Part shown: piece by piece, positions 44,770 through 54,480 of the stretch
Layout of the letters: every line of letters begins with the position of its first letter
How positions within the stretch are numbered: position 1 is the first letter of the stretch
Assembly (NCBI GenBank): GCA_003427395.1
Contig: BFEA01000321.1
Location: 405,482 to 469,481, forward strand
Length of the DNA: 64,000 nt
Direction: 5' to 3'
DNA from: Chara braunii
Lineage: Eukaryota; Streptophyta; Charophyceae; Charales; Characeae
Notes under the pieces: generated by a model
Seen by the model: the letters and a program-made list of their open reading frames with translations, nothing else
Database searches by the model: none
Told to the model about the DNA's origin: nothing
Program-made: the position numbers and the translations under genes

Positions 44770-45470
44770 AGTGGGCATTTCGCCAAAGTTCAACTACTGT
44801 CATAGGGGCATTTTGCCAAAGTTTCACTACTTTCATAGGGACATTTTGCCAAAGTTTCACTACTGTCATAGGGGGCTTTCACCATACCCATGCCTTTTAG
44901 GCTTATTTGACGAAATACCCCAACTTTCAAGGGCGTTTCAATAATTTTGCCCCGAAAAACATAGAAATATAAGCCTTTAGGGCTGCGTTCACCCCCCTGC
45001 AGTAAACAGTTGAAACCTTTTATAGTGCTCTTGATGTATTTTTTTTTTTTTTTGTCGCCCATTTGTTTTTTGTATATTTGTATTATGACCCTGGAGAGTT
45101 TGTTTGCAAAAGTATCAACAACATTGTTTGTAGCGATGCGGCAAAAGAACATGAATTTTGGGTCTTCCACTAACCGTTAGTGGGCATGTCGCCGAAGTTT
45201 CACCACTGTCATAGGGGCATTTTGCCAAAGTTTCACTACTGTCATAGGGGCATTTCGCCAAAGTTTCACTACTTTCATAGGGGCATTTCGCCGAAGTTTC
45301 ACTACTGTCATAGGGGCCTTTCACCATACCCACGCCTTTTAGGCTTATTTGATGAAATACCCCAACTTTCAAGGGCATTTCAACAATTTTGCTCCGAAAA
45401 ACATAGAAATATAGGCCTTTAGGGCTGCGTTCACCACCCCCCAGTAAACAATTAAAGCCTTCTATACTCC
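44634..45470. repeat. ~411-bp tandem duplication containing 33-bp repeats and a third MITE end
   Basis: The block starting GCCCATTTGTTTTTTGTAT (about 44649 and 45056) runs through the MITE right end (44769 and 45179), three to four copies of a 33-bp unit with core CATAGGGGCATTTCGCCAAA (44772-44875 and 45180-45318), a CATACCCA.GCCTTTTAGGC segment and AAACATAGAAATATA. The second copy is slightly diverged. Confidence 0.85.
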
Positions 45471-45487
45471 CTATGTCCGGGGCAGTA

Positions 45488-45950
45488 ATCCAGCAGTGTA
45501 GCTCAGTTGGTTAGGCGTGCAAGTGGCATCCAGGAGGTTGTGGGTTCGAGCCCCATAACTGCCTGGTGCGCACTTAGTGCCAACCAGCGGTGATAGGTTG
45601 CCCAACACGGGTGCAAGTGCGAGTGTGAGTGGTTTGCATGTGGTGTGTGAGAGGTGTTGGCCTTAGACACTGCTGTTATTTGGTTGGGGGTGGGGGATGT
45701 TGATAAGGGAGGTGCAGCTAGCCGGAACCCAACCTGAGGGCCCAGCCCATCCTTGACCACCACTGTTGGGGCGGGGGCAACATGTATCCTCTCTGATGGG
45801 TGGAGGGAGACAACAAAGCTATGTTCGCAGGGGTCCCCTGTATAAGCCTTAGGAGTAGTGGTAGGTAGGTAGTGAAGGTGAATTGAAAGAATTTGAAAGG
45901 TGATGAAAGATTTGAGAGAAAAAAACGAAAATAAAAATAAAAACTCCAAT
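45488..45950 (+). mobile_element. tRNA-derived SINE-like element
   Basis: GTGTAGCTCAGTTGGTTAGGCG (A box) and GGGTTCGAGCCCC (B box), about 30 bp apart at 45495-45555, have the arrangement of a tRNA head. The acceptor and D stems do not pair well, so it is not a tRNA gene. About 400 bp downstream there is an A-rich tail (45919-45942) and GGCAGTA at 45951, matching GGCAGTA at 45481 as a possible 7-bp target duplication. The body shows no protein. Confidence 0.6.
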
Positions 45951-46425
45951 GGCAGTATACGTCAGTAGGCAACGCTACACTACTCTCCACATGCACAAAA
46001 GACAGAAAGTTATGGCAATGTATCTTCCCATGTTCTAGGCAACGCACATTTCGAGAGGAGAGTAGTGGAGCGAGGCCCAATAACCTCACACGGTAGGACT
46101 TCGCGGAGAGGCTGACTGGTGACTGTCCACGAAACGGGACTCGTCGCTCCAGCAGACTCTCAACAAAATTGCTTCGTTCGAGAATTCTAGATTCCTCGCG
46201 TCGCTCCACCCATCTCGATTCGAATGGACCCCAACAGAAAGCAAAAACCAACTCACGATCTTCCCATCGAGGGATGCCTTCCGAAAGTTCGAGATTTGTC
46301 CGTGGTGTCTGAACGATCGGAAAACAGAACGAGGTTGCCACCTGCGAAGGGCTAGACAAATTTAAGGGACCGCGAGCCGGCGGCGGGGTTGTGCTGAGAG
46401 CAGTTCGCGGCATGGCAAGGTGTGG

Positions 46426-46434
46426 TTAGGGTTT
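46426..46434. promoter_or_regulatory. Telo-box-like motif upstream of the FKBP gene
   Basis: TTAGGGTTT (complement AAACCCTAA) is a common element near transcription starts of plant housekeeping and translation genes. Its position 1.5 kb before the start codon fits a promoter if the 5'-UTR intron is real. A single short motif can arise by chance. Confidence 0.35.
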
Positions 46435-46446
46435 CGAATTTAAGCT

Positions 46447-46625
46447 TGCGCGCCTAAGTCGCCATATCGTCGAACCGCGCTGCGCGCCTACGTCGACGTG
46501 TGTTGGAATCGAGCTGCGCGCCTACGTCGCTGTGTTGGAATCGTGCTGTGCTGCGCGCCTACATCGCCGTGTGTTGGAATCGTGCTGTGCTGCGCGCCTA
46601 CGACGCCATATCCTGGAGCCCTGGT
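46447..46625. repeat. 34-39-bp minisatellite, five copies
   Basis: GCGCGCCTACGTCGCCGTGTGTTGGAATCG-type units start near 46448, 46481, 46515, 46552 and 46591. It lies in the probable promoter or first exon of the FKBP gene. Confidence 0.85.
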
Positions 46626-46814
46626 GTGCGCTTCCTGCCACTTTTCTGCGCCCCGATTTTCATCCCAATTAATCAGGTCTTGTAAGTTCGGCAACTTCCT
46701 CCGACGTCCGAACTGCACGATTGAGCCGCAGTGTTAGACGTGGAAAAAACAGCAAGTCCGATTATCGGTGAAGGAAGGGTATCCCTTCGGCCCACTGCGG
46801 GAGTTCAACGGCAG

Positions 46815-47928
46815 GTTAGTCCCTGACCGGTTCTCTGCTTGTGTCTCCCTCCATCCCTCTCCCCATCCGTCGCTCTTCCGTCTGGCCCTCTCTCACCCTC
46901 TCTCTCGTTGTCTTCCGGTCCCTCTCTTTCCCTCTCTTCACTTTTCTACCTCTCTCTTTTCCTCTCATGCTCTCGCCCTATCTCCCTCTGTGACTCCCCG
47001 TCTCTCTCACCCAGGCGCTTGAGAGATCAACACCATCATCAGTCATATAGCACACAGCATAATGGTAGGTATGTAAAAAGCAGTGTTGGGGCGCTAGTCG
47101 AGCTATGGTTGATTGCCGAAGTACCTTTGTCAGCCGTGTGTCCAGGATCATGTGTTGTAGCTGCTGTCTGCCCCCTAGACCGGGCGGGTTCTTCGAACTA
47201 CTTTTGTCGATCTTTTGTGTCGGATCATCTGTTGTAGCTGTTCTGATTCGTTCATTGTATAATCGAAGCTGAGTTTTTTTGGTTTGCATCTGATAAGTCA
47301 GTGTGTACTGAACTGAACTATGCGATGGCCGATCTTGGTGTTGTTTTCTCTCTGCATGTCCTGACCTTTGTGATGGCCGATCTTGGTGGTGTTCTCTCTC
47401 TGCATGTCCTGACCTTTGTATGCAACTGACGTTGTGGTGCGTGCTGTTTCTGCGAATTCTTTTCTTCCTGTCAAAAGCAAATAGATTTCGGTCAAGCTCA
47501 AATAGATCAGGTTTGTATTTCACTCCCTGCCTTCTTTGACGGCGGTTGACCTTCGCTGGGGTATTTCATCGTCGGTATTATTGTCATTTGGCGATGGCTA
47601 CCTGAGAATACGAGATTGTCTCTACAGGAGTGCGTGGTGTACTCTGCCATGCATGTAGCACTGGCCTCTGGAGCCTCCCCTGGAGGAATGGGACTGGGAG
47701 GAATAGATGGCCTGAACCACTGTGTCGGTGTAATACGTGGAAGTTAATTCGCATCTGAGTTGTATTTTGGAGCTTATCTTGACGGAGGGGGGCTCTGATG
47801 TATTGGAGGGGGGCTGTGATGTATGGAATTCACGGTGTTCGTGGTCACGATACTCGTTAAGGTTTAAAATATAATTATTGTTTTGAATTACTTTGTTTCC
47901 TTTTGGACTTTAACGATTTTTTTTTCAG
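46815..47928 (+). other. Probable 5'-UTR intron of the FKBP gene
   Basis: The 3' end is a strong acceptor: a long T-run ending TTTTTCAG at 47928, directly before the exon carrying the start codon. A good donor, CAG|GTTAGT, lies at 46814/46815. TAG|GTATGT at 47068/47069 is an alternative. A pyrimidine-rich stretch (46840-47010) and a 48-bp direct repeat (47324-47371, 47372-47419) lie inside. The acceptor is likely; the donor is a guess. Confidence 0.45.
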
Positions 47929-47951
47929 GTGAGCGGGAAGACGGTCGGAGA

Positions 47952-49712
47952 ATGGGTGACGACGTGGATTTCAATGACATGTCCGACGGCGCAATGGGCG
48001 AGAACTTTGACGAGGATGAGGAAGAGCCCAGCGCAGGCGCGTATGAACCGCACAAGGAGGGCGAGGAGAAGGACATTACATCAGATGGAGGAGTGAAGAA
48101 GCTCCTTGTGAAGGCCGGCGAGGGGTACGAAAAGCCAGAGAAGGATGACGAGGTGTCTGTGCACTATACTGGGACTCTGCTGGATGGAACGCAGTTCGAT
48201 TCCAGCAGAGATAGAGGGGAGCCGTTTACGTTCAAGCTGGGTCAGGGACAGGTCATAAAGGGATGGGACAAGGGTGTGGCTACTATGAAGAAAGGGGAGA
48301 GAGCGATCCTGACCTGCGCACCGGAGTATGCGTACGGTAAGGCTGGATCGCCGCCGTCCATTCCGCCGGACAGCACGCTCAAGTTCGACGTTGAACTTTT
48401 GTCCTGGACTAGCGTGAAAGACATCTGCAGGGATGGCGGCGTGCTGAAGAAGGTCGTGAAGGAGGGGAAGAAGTGGGAGAAACCTCGCGAGCTTGATCAG
48501 GTCACCGTGAAGTATGAGGTGAGGTTGACTGATGGCGGCAAAGTCGTGGCCAAGAGCCCGGAGGAAGGCGTGGAGTTTTACGTGAAGGAAGGCCACTTGA
48601 TCCGAGCTATACCCGCTGCCGTGCCGCATATGCACAAGGGAGAAGTTGCTCTCCTCACAGTCCGCCCTGACTACGGATTTGGGGAGGGCGGTCGTGAGGC
48701 GGAGCCGTCGGTTCCCCCGAATGCTTCTCTGACGGTGGACCTGGAGTTAGTTGGTTGGAAGACGGTCGAGAACGTGACCGACGATGGGCAGGTGGTCAAG
48801 AAGGTGTTGAAGGAGGGAACAGGGTATGAGAAACCTAACGAGGGAGCAACCGTGAACGTTAAGCTGCTGGGAACCCTGGAAGATGGGAGTGTGTTCGAGT
48901 CCCGGGGGGTCGACGAGGGCGATGAACTGTTAACGTTTGTAACGGGCGAAGAACAGGTTATCCCCGGGCTAGACAAGGCGGTGTTGCTCATGAAGAACGA
49001 GGAGAAGGCGGTTATCACGGTTGGACCGGAGTACGGCTACGGCGCAACTGAGTACCGTGGCAATAAGGGTGTTGTTCCGCCGAACTCGAAACTGACGTTT
49101 GAGGTGGACATGGTTTCGTTCGTGAAGGAGAAAGAGTCTTGGGACATGGATAACGCCGAGAAGGTGGAGACTGCGGCCAAGAGGAAGGAGGAAGGGAATG
49201 CGCTGTTCAAGGCGGGGAAAATTGTCAGGGCGTCGAAGAAGTACGAGAAAGCGGTCAAGTTGATCGATTACGACTCGTCCTTCGACGACGAGCAGAAGAA
49301 AGTGGCAAAAGCATTGAAGATCGCGTGCAATCTGAACAACGCGGCATGTAAGCTCAAACTCAAGCAATTCAACGAAACCGTGAAGCTGTGCAGCAAAGTT
49401 CTGGAGAGCGACTCGCAGAATGTCAAGGCGCTTTACAGAAGAGCACAGGCATACATGGGCGCCGACGATCTTGATCTAGCGGAGTACGACTTGAAGAAGG
49501 CGACGGACATCGATCCCGAAAATCGGGATGTCAAGTTGGCAGTTAGAGAGTTGAAGAGGAGACAGAGAGTGCAGAACCAGCAGGAGGCCAAACTGTACGG
49601 GAACATGTTTGCTCGCCTCAGCAAGATGGAGGAAATGGAGGCTAAAGAGAGCAAAGCTTCTGACAATGACATGAAGGTGGACGCCCCTCCTCCGGCGGTT
49701 CCCGTAGCATGA
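47952..49712 (+). CDS. FKBP62: Multidomain FKBP-type peptidyl-prolyl isomerase, ROF1/FKBP62 class
   Basis: 586 residues in one uninterrupted exon. After an acidic leader come three FKBP domains (about 58-152, 172-268, 289-390) and three TPRs (about 408-441, 454-487, 490-523), then a basic helix (530-556) in the place of the plant calmodulin-binding segment. This is the layout of Arabidopsis ROF1/ROF2, Hsp90 co-chaperones of heat-stress signalling. Domain 1 keeps the FK506/active-site residues: Tyr72, Phe82, Asp83, Phe94, Val101, Ile102, Trp105, Tyr128. Domains 2 and 3 have lost the Trp (LIRAI, VIPGL) and are probably noncatalytic. TPR clamp residues Lys412, Asn416, Asn463, Lys492 and Arg496 for the EEVD tail are present. 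Start: ATG 47952 has A at -3 and G at +4 and lies after a splice acceptor; the upstream in-frame ATG 47883 would be intronic. The protein probably acts in cytosol and nucleus. Confidence 0.95.
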   Translation: MGDDVDFNDMSDGAMGENFDEDEEEPSAGAYEPHKEGEEKDITSDGGVKKLLVKAGEGYEKPEKDDEVSVHYTGTLLDGTQFDSSRDRGEPFTFKLGQGQVIKGWDKGVATMKKGERAILTCAPEYAYGKAGSPPSIPPDSTLKFDVELLSWTSVKDICRDGGVLKKVVKEGKKWEKPRELDQVTVKYEVRLTDGGKVVAKSPEEGVEFYVKEGHLIRAIPAAVPHMHKGEVALLTVRPDYGFGEGGREAEPSVPPNASLTVDLELVGWKTVENVTDDGQVVKKVLKEGTGYEKPNEGATVNVKLLGTLEDGSVFESRGVDEGDELLTFVTGEEQVIPGLDKAVLLMKNEEKAVITVGPEYGYGATEYRGNKGVVPPNSKLTFEVDMVSFVKEKESWDMDNAEKVETAAKRKEEGNALFKAGKIVRASKKYEKAVKLIDYDSSFDDEQKKVAKALKIACNLNNAACKLKLKQFNETVKLCSKVLESDSQNVKALYRRAQAYMGADDLDLAEYDLKKATDIDPENRDVKLAVRELKRRQRVQNQQEAKLYGNMFARLSKMEEMEAKESKASDNDMKVDAPPPAVPVA

Positions 49713-50403
49713 AGACGGTGAAGGGGGATGTGAAGTCGGCTATGAAAAGAGTTGAAGAGGTGACAACGAGCAGGAGGGGAGACACGTTTGCTCTCTCTTA
49801 GCTAGCAAGAGGGAGGAAAGAGAGCAAAAGTTCTGAGAATAATGTTAAGGTGGATTTCTCTCCTCCGGCCATTACCATAGCATGAAGGCGACGAAGTAGT
49901 TGATCGAGGTGATGGGGACGGGTTTGTTAGATGCCGATGCGGGTTGGTTGGAGAGTTTGCCTGCCACATGTTCTCTTCCTCAGCAAGATGATCTGTCCTC
50001 TTCCCGAGAAAAATGACTGGTAGGTACACCGATTGTCACTTCTCCACGAAAGAGCGAGGGCGGGTTGTTGTCGAGTGTTAGTTTCTTTATCGCGTGATAT
50101 TAGTTGGTATGATCACAAGGTAGGTGAAGTTTTGACACTGCGCAGTAGGTATTGGAGTTTGTTTAGGAGGCGGCGGAAATGATGGGAAATGTGCAATCTG
50201 GCGTGTAGGTAATGTCGTGAGGGCGTCTTAATTTGTTCTGTGCAATTTGTTGACATTTTTTGAATGGTTGTTGAAGTGGATGGTGGAAACACTTGTAATG
50301 GCCAGCAGTGTTCTGAGTGAGTCTGTGAAGAGTGCAGCCTACGTGGAAATCGTTTTGCTGTTCATTTGAATCTTCAATTTTGGTATCTTTTGCCCTGTGT
50401 TGA
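49713..50403 (+). repeat. FKBP 3' flank with two degenerate repeats of the CDS end
   Basis: 49767-49884 repeats the last ~120 bp of the coding sequence: CAGGAGG...ACG.TTTGCTC, AAAGAGAGCAAA, a TCTGA.AAT block and CTCCTCCGGCC, ending in GCATGAAG..GACGAAG. It would encode KESKSSENNVKVD followed by a terminus ending IA, against KESKASDNDMKVD ending VA in the gene. 49965-49993 (CCACATGTTCTCTTCCTCAG...) repeats part of the segment again. Both lie after the true stop and are interrupted, so they are 3'-UTR or flank. Confidence 0.7.
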
Positions 50404-51039
50404 TCAGCATGCTCTATTGCCCGGATGATTGAGTTGGTCGTTGATGATATGTGCTGGAGATGAAACTTTTATTAGTGTCAGTTTGGCAGGCGCCAAGTTG
50501 GTGAACGTTTTTCTTTTGCGCTTGAAGGTTTTGGATTTACACAGCCCGGTACATTGACGTGCGGCTTCCGTGTATTTCGCCTTAAATGTGGAGGGGTATT
50601 GTACTGGTGGTTTGAGAAAGGTTGGGGCTGGGCCATTGTTCATGGTGGTTGTGAAACACATCTGTTACTCTGGAAGACAGCTGATAATCTGGTTGTGTGT
50701 CTGGTTGGTTATTTGTTATGTTCTAGAAAATGGGGGCAGCACGATGACCTTTTTGGTCTGGTGCAGGTTTATGTGGTACCAAGAATTGTACTTCTGCGTA
50801 GTGTAAATTGTGGGGGGCAAGTGAATTTTCGATCTCTATTTTGTTTGACATGATCGGCGAAAGCTATAAAGTATCAGGCTGTGCGTGGCAGTTGAATACG
50901 ATTTGTAGTAGTAGTGTCAACTTGTTAAGGGAGGGAGTTGATGAGACTTACTCTTGCATGTCCACGGCAGTGTATACTCACATCTAAGGCTTGCCTGCAC
51001 AAGACCCACCTCCTGTGACATGGGATCAATTGGGCATGA
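50404..51039. other. Unclassified sequence downstream of FKBP
   Basis: Contains a GTACTGGTGGTTTGAGA motif at 50601 that recurs several times after 56 kb. No gene is recognised. Confidence 0.35.
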
Positions 51040-51150
51040 CTACCGTCTTCACCCGAATAGAACGCCCGGTCATTATCGCTGCATCTGGACTGAAAAATGC
51101 CCCAAATACAGCTGTAATGACCGGGCGTTATGTTCGTTTGAGGACGGTAG
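51040..51150. mobile_element. 111-bp foldback MITE, copy 1
   Basis: CTACCGTCTTCACCCGAATA... on the left and the complementary sequence ending GAGGACGGTAG on the right pair almost end to end around a short GGACTGAAA-containing loop. The same element, also 111 bp, is at 61170-61280. Confidence 0.85.
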
Positions 51151-51423
51151 GAATCTAATCTCATTTCCTGAGTGTTTTTTAAGTCTGTACGAACATTTCC
51201 ACCGTCACTGCACGACCCCAGCCTTGCGGTCAATCAATCGGCCAATTGCCTATACACAGCCCCCGCCTTGCGGAAAATCGCCGATTGCCCACTCAGAACT
51301 TTTCGGGGCTCGTGGCTATCGGAGCACAATGGTTGGTGGTGCCAGCCAAAGAATAGAAAAAAGTGCGACGAAGGCAGTTCGGAAAATCTGTAGCTTGGCG
51401 TGCAGCATGACGGCATTACATGC
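51151..51423. other. Spacer between foldback copies
   Basis: Contains a short duplication of CCCC.GCCTTGCGG...AATC..C..ATTGCC (51219 and 51261). No gene. Confidence 0.4.
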
Positions 51424-51514
51424 GTCCCCTGAATACAACGTACGAGTTTAGACTGAAAGATGGTCCAAAATTGAGCTATAATGACCGTACGTTGTGCTCG
51501 GGGGAAGACTGTAG
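51424..51514. mobile_element. Divergent or truncated copy of the 111-bp foldback family
   Basis: GAATACAACGTAC and GTACGTTGTGCTCG form arms, with a TTTAGACTGAAA loop and an AGCTATAATGACCG block shared with copies 1 and 2. The left outer end is missing. Confidence 0.65.
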
Positions 51515-51589
51515 GCCACGTGGCATCAATTGGGACTTAATTTCATTTTCTGAGAGAGCTGGGTGACGACGGGAGACGTTGTTGGGGGT

Positions 51590-52860
51590 TGGCCCTAGCA
51601 AACTGTTATGGGTAGATGTTGCACTCACAGACAGTTGACAGTGCTATGGGAGAACTGGGCAAGGAGGGGAGATACTGCCCGATGCAGTGGTTATGGGTAG
51701 ATGATGCAATTGCCCTAGCAAATTGTTATGGGTAGATGATGCACTCACAAACAGTTGACAGTGCTATGGGAGAACCGGGCAAGGAGGGGAGATATTGGCN
51801 NNNNNNNNNNNNNNNNNNNNNNNNNNNNNNNNNNNNNNNNNNNNNNNNNNNNNNNNNNNNNNNNNNNNNNNNNNNNNNNNNNNNNNNNNNNNNNNNNNNN
51901 NNNNNNNNNNNNNNNNNNNNNNNNNNNNNNNNNNNNNNNNNNNNNNNNNNNNNNNNNNNNNNNNNNNNNNNNNNNNNNNNNNNNNNNNNNNNNNNNNNNN
52001 NNNNNNNNNNNNNNNNNNNNNNNNNNNNNNNNNNNNNNNNNNNNNNNNNNNNNNNNNNNNNNNNNNNNNNNNNNNNNNNNNNNNNNNNNNNNNNNNNNNN
52101 NNNNNNNNNNNNNNNNNNNNNNNNNNNNNNNNNNNNNNNNNNNNNNNNNNNNNNNNNNNNNNNNNNNNNNNNNNNNNNNNNNNNNNNNNNNNNNNNNNNN
52201 NNNNNNNNNNNNNNNNNNNNNNNNNNNNNNNNNNNNNNNNNNNNNNNNNNNNNNNNNNNNNNNNNNNNNNNNNNNNNNNNNNNNNNNNNNNNNNNNNNNN
52301 NNNNNNNNNNNNNNNNNNNNNNNNNNNNNNNNNNNNNNNNNNNNNNNNNNNNNNNNNNNNNNNNNNNNNNNNNNNNNNNNNNNNNNNNNNNNNNNNNNNN
52401 NNNNNNNNNNNNNNNNNNNNNNNNNNNNNNNNNNNNNNNNNNNNNNNNNNNNNNNNNNNNNNNNNNNNNNNNNNNNNNNNNNNNNNNNNNNNNNNNNNNN
52501 NNNNNNNNNNNNNNNNNNNNNNNNNNNNNNNNNNNNNNNNNNNNNNNNNNNNNNNNNNNNNNNNNNNNNNNNNNNNNNNNNNNNNNNNNTCGGTCAATGA
52601 GGGGAAATATTGCCCGATGCAGTCGTTATGGGTAGATGTTGCAATTGCCCTAGCAAATTGTTATGGGTAGATGATGCACTCACAGACAGTTGATGGTGCT
52701 ATGGGAGAACCGGGCAGGGAGGGGAGATATTGGCCCTAGCAAATTGTTGTGGGTAGATGATGCAATCACAGACAGTTGACAGTGCTATGGGAGAGCTTGA
52801 AGGAGGGGAGATATTGCCCGATGCAGTGGTTATGGGTAGATGATGTAGTAGCAGACAGAT
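51590..52860. repeat. VNTR (~130-bp units) interrupted by an assembly gap
   Basis: Units of TTGCCCTAGCAAATTGTTATGGG, GTAGATGATGCACTCACAGAC, AGTTGACAGTGCTATGGG and AGAACCGGGCAAGGAGGGGA recur on both sides of the N run 51800-52589, with higher-order alternation of ATTGGC and ACTGCCCGATGCAG ends. The gap probably hides more units. Confidence 0.9.
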
Positions 52861-53719
52861 GACTGTATCTTTGACCTATTTCGTAGTCCTGCACTCTGTT
52901 GTGCGCGCGGTTGGTACTATAATGTGATGACCAATCCACAGTGATCGCACCCACTTGTTTATGGTTATGCTGGGCAGATGATACTGACATGTGGAGTAGG
53001 TTCCCTGGATGGGAATGCGATTGGTACTCTGGACGAGTGTTCGCTGACCGTATGTGTGACCTTTCGAAAATGTGAAGATGACAACCCTTATCTTGTGTGC
53101 AGTGGCTGGAAGATAATGTGACTGGCTAGTTGTGGGATGAGTATGAAGTCAGTGATCGATCGGAGGGAATGAGATGGTGGGCCATGGTACTATGACTGGG
53201 GTAGGTTTTGTTGCTGGTGAGAGCCCAGTCTACAGGCTTTCTATTATTGCTGTTAATGTTCTATTATTGCTGTCAATGTTCTTCCCACACGTGGTGCAAA
53301 TTGTAGCAATGTCTGTTTAAAGCACACTGGGCCGTAGTTGAGAGTTTTGACCATAGTTGGTTTGCAGTGATGCCCGTTACATGTGTCGTCTTCCCAGTGA
53401 ATATGACGTGTCTCTTGCTTGGGAAGGGCAGAACTAAGGAAATAATAACCGATATGTCAGATTTCTTCACCATAGCTTGCTAAAGATTTGGGAGTTGGAG
53501 AAAGGAGGGAGGCAGGAGGTAGAATAAAAGGAGGGAGGACTCCAACGGTCAGGGAGTAAGAGGGTGGCTTTAAACAAAAAAAAAGGTTGATGACAAACCA
53601 AACCGAAGGTGGCGTGGTAGTGCCTGGTGAACACAGTTTCCGTGACCATGTATGGCCTAAAAACCAAGGTAGAAAACAGAGCGCAGAAGCAGCGTTTATC
53701 TCATGCAGAGAAAGAGGGG
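52861..53719. other. Unclassified spacer
   Basis: No gene or clear repeat, except a duplicated TTCTATTATTGCTGT motif at 53239 and 53259. Confidence 0.4.
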
Positions 53720-54480
53720 GAGAGAGAGACATGATTGGCCAGCACTCCCTCCCACTGGTTTTCTCCCTCCTCCCCGCACCTCCTCTATCCTCTACTCTTC
53801 CCTTGTGTCCTCCTACTGGTTGCCGTTCTCCCCCCTCCTTTCATCGTCCCTCCTCCCTCCCCCGTCCCCCCCTCCCCTGTTGTTCCCCCGACCTGTCCTG
53901 TCCATCTCCCTCCCACTGTGTTCCTCCTCCCTCCACCTCGCCCGTTTATCCCTCTCCTGCGTCCCTCCTCCCTTCCCTCCCTCCCTGACCGTTTCAGTCC
54001 TTCCTCCTTTTTTATCGTCCCTCCCTCCCTTGACCCTCCCTTGCCATGAACGATGACAATTGTGCCACGGTGAGCGGGCATTGTCGTTGTTCTTATCTCC
54101 TCTCCTCCCCCGTCCATCCTCCTTCGTCAGTGATGCAAGAGTCCGTACATCCTCCCTCATCAGTCATGCATCCTGCATCGATGATCATTTCCTCCATAGG
54201 CAGCCTCCTCCTCCATATCTGAATGCGGGTTGATAGCCACCTGTCCTGTCGTCTCCCTCCCGCTGTTTTTCTTCTCCCTCCCCCTTTGCCTCCTTGGCTA
54301 GTCCTCCCTCCTGCCTCCTACCTCCTCTACTCTCCACCTCTTTGTTAGTCCTCCCTCTTGCCCCCTCCGTCCTACCCCCTCCACCTCCTTTGCTAGTCCT
54401 CCCTCCTGCCTCCCTTCTCTCTGACCGTTGCAGTTCTCCCTCCTACTATTGTCGTCCCTCCCTTGTCCCTTCTGCGTCAT
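53720..54480. repeat. Polypyrimidine/polypurine tract with CCTCCCTCC motifs
   Basis: Several hundred bases are mostly C and T on the plus strand, with recurring GTCCTCCCTCCTGCCTCC and CTCCCTCC units. The Pro/Ser/Leu and Gly/Arg/Glu frames here are compositional. The minus strand is prone to G-quadruplex or triplex formation. Confidence 0.7.

Noticed and set aside
45495-45570. tRNA gene
   Set aside because: A and B boxes are present, but the acceptor stem pairs for only about five bases, the D stem does not close (GCTC against GGCG), and there is no clear anticodon arm. It fits a SINE head better.
45718-46413. 231-codon minus-strand ORF as a gene
   Set aside because: It overlaps the SINE-like element and the FKBP upstream region, has a compositional Ser/Pro/Arg bias, no motif and no homologous feel.
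48081-48635. 184-codon minus-strand ORF
   Set aside because: It is the antisense shadow of the FKBP coding sequence, which has strong codon-position bias.
51735-52670. Long open frames of 277-299 codons
   Set aside because: They consist almost entirely of undetermined bases in the assembly gap.
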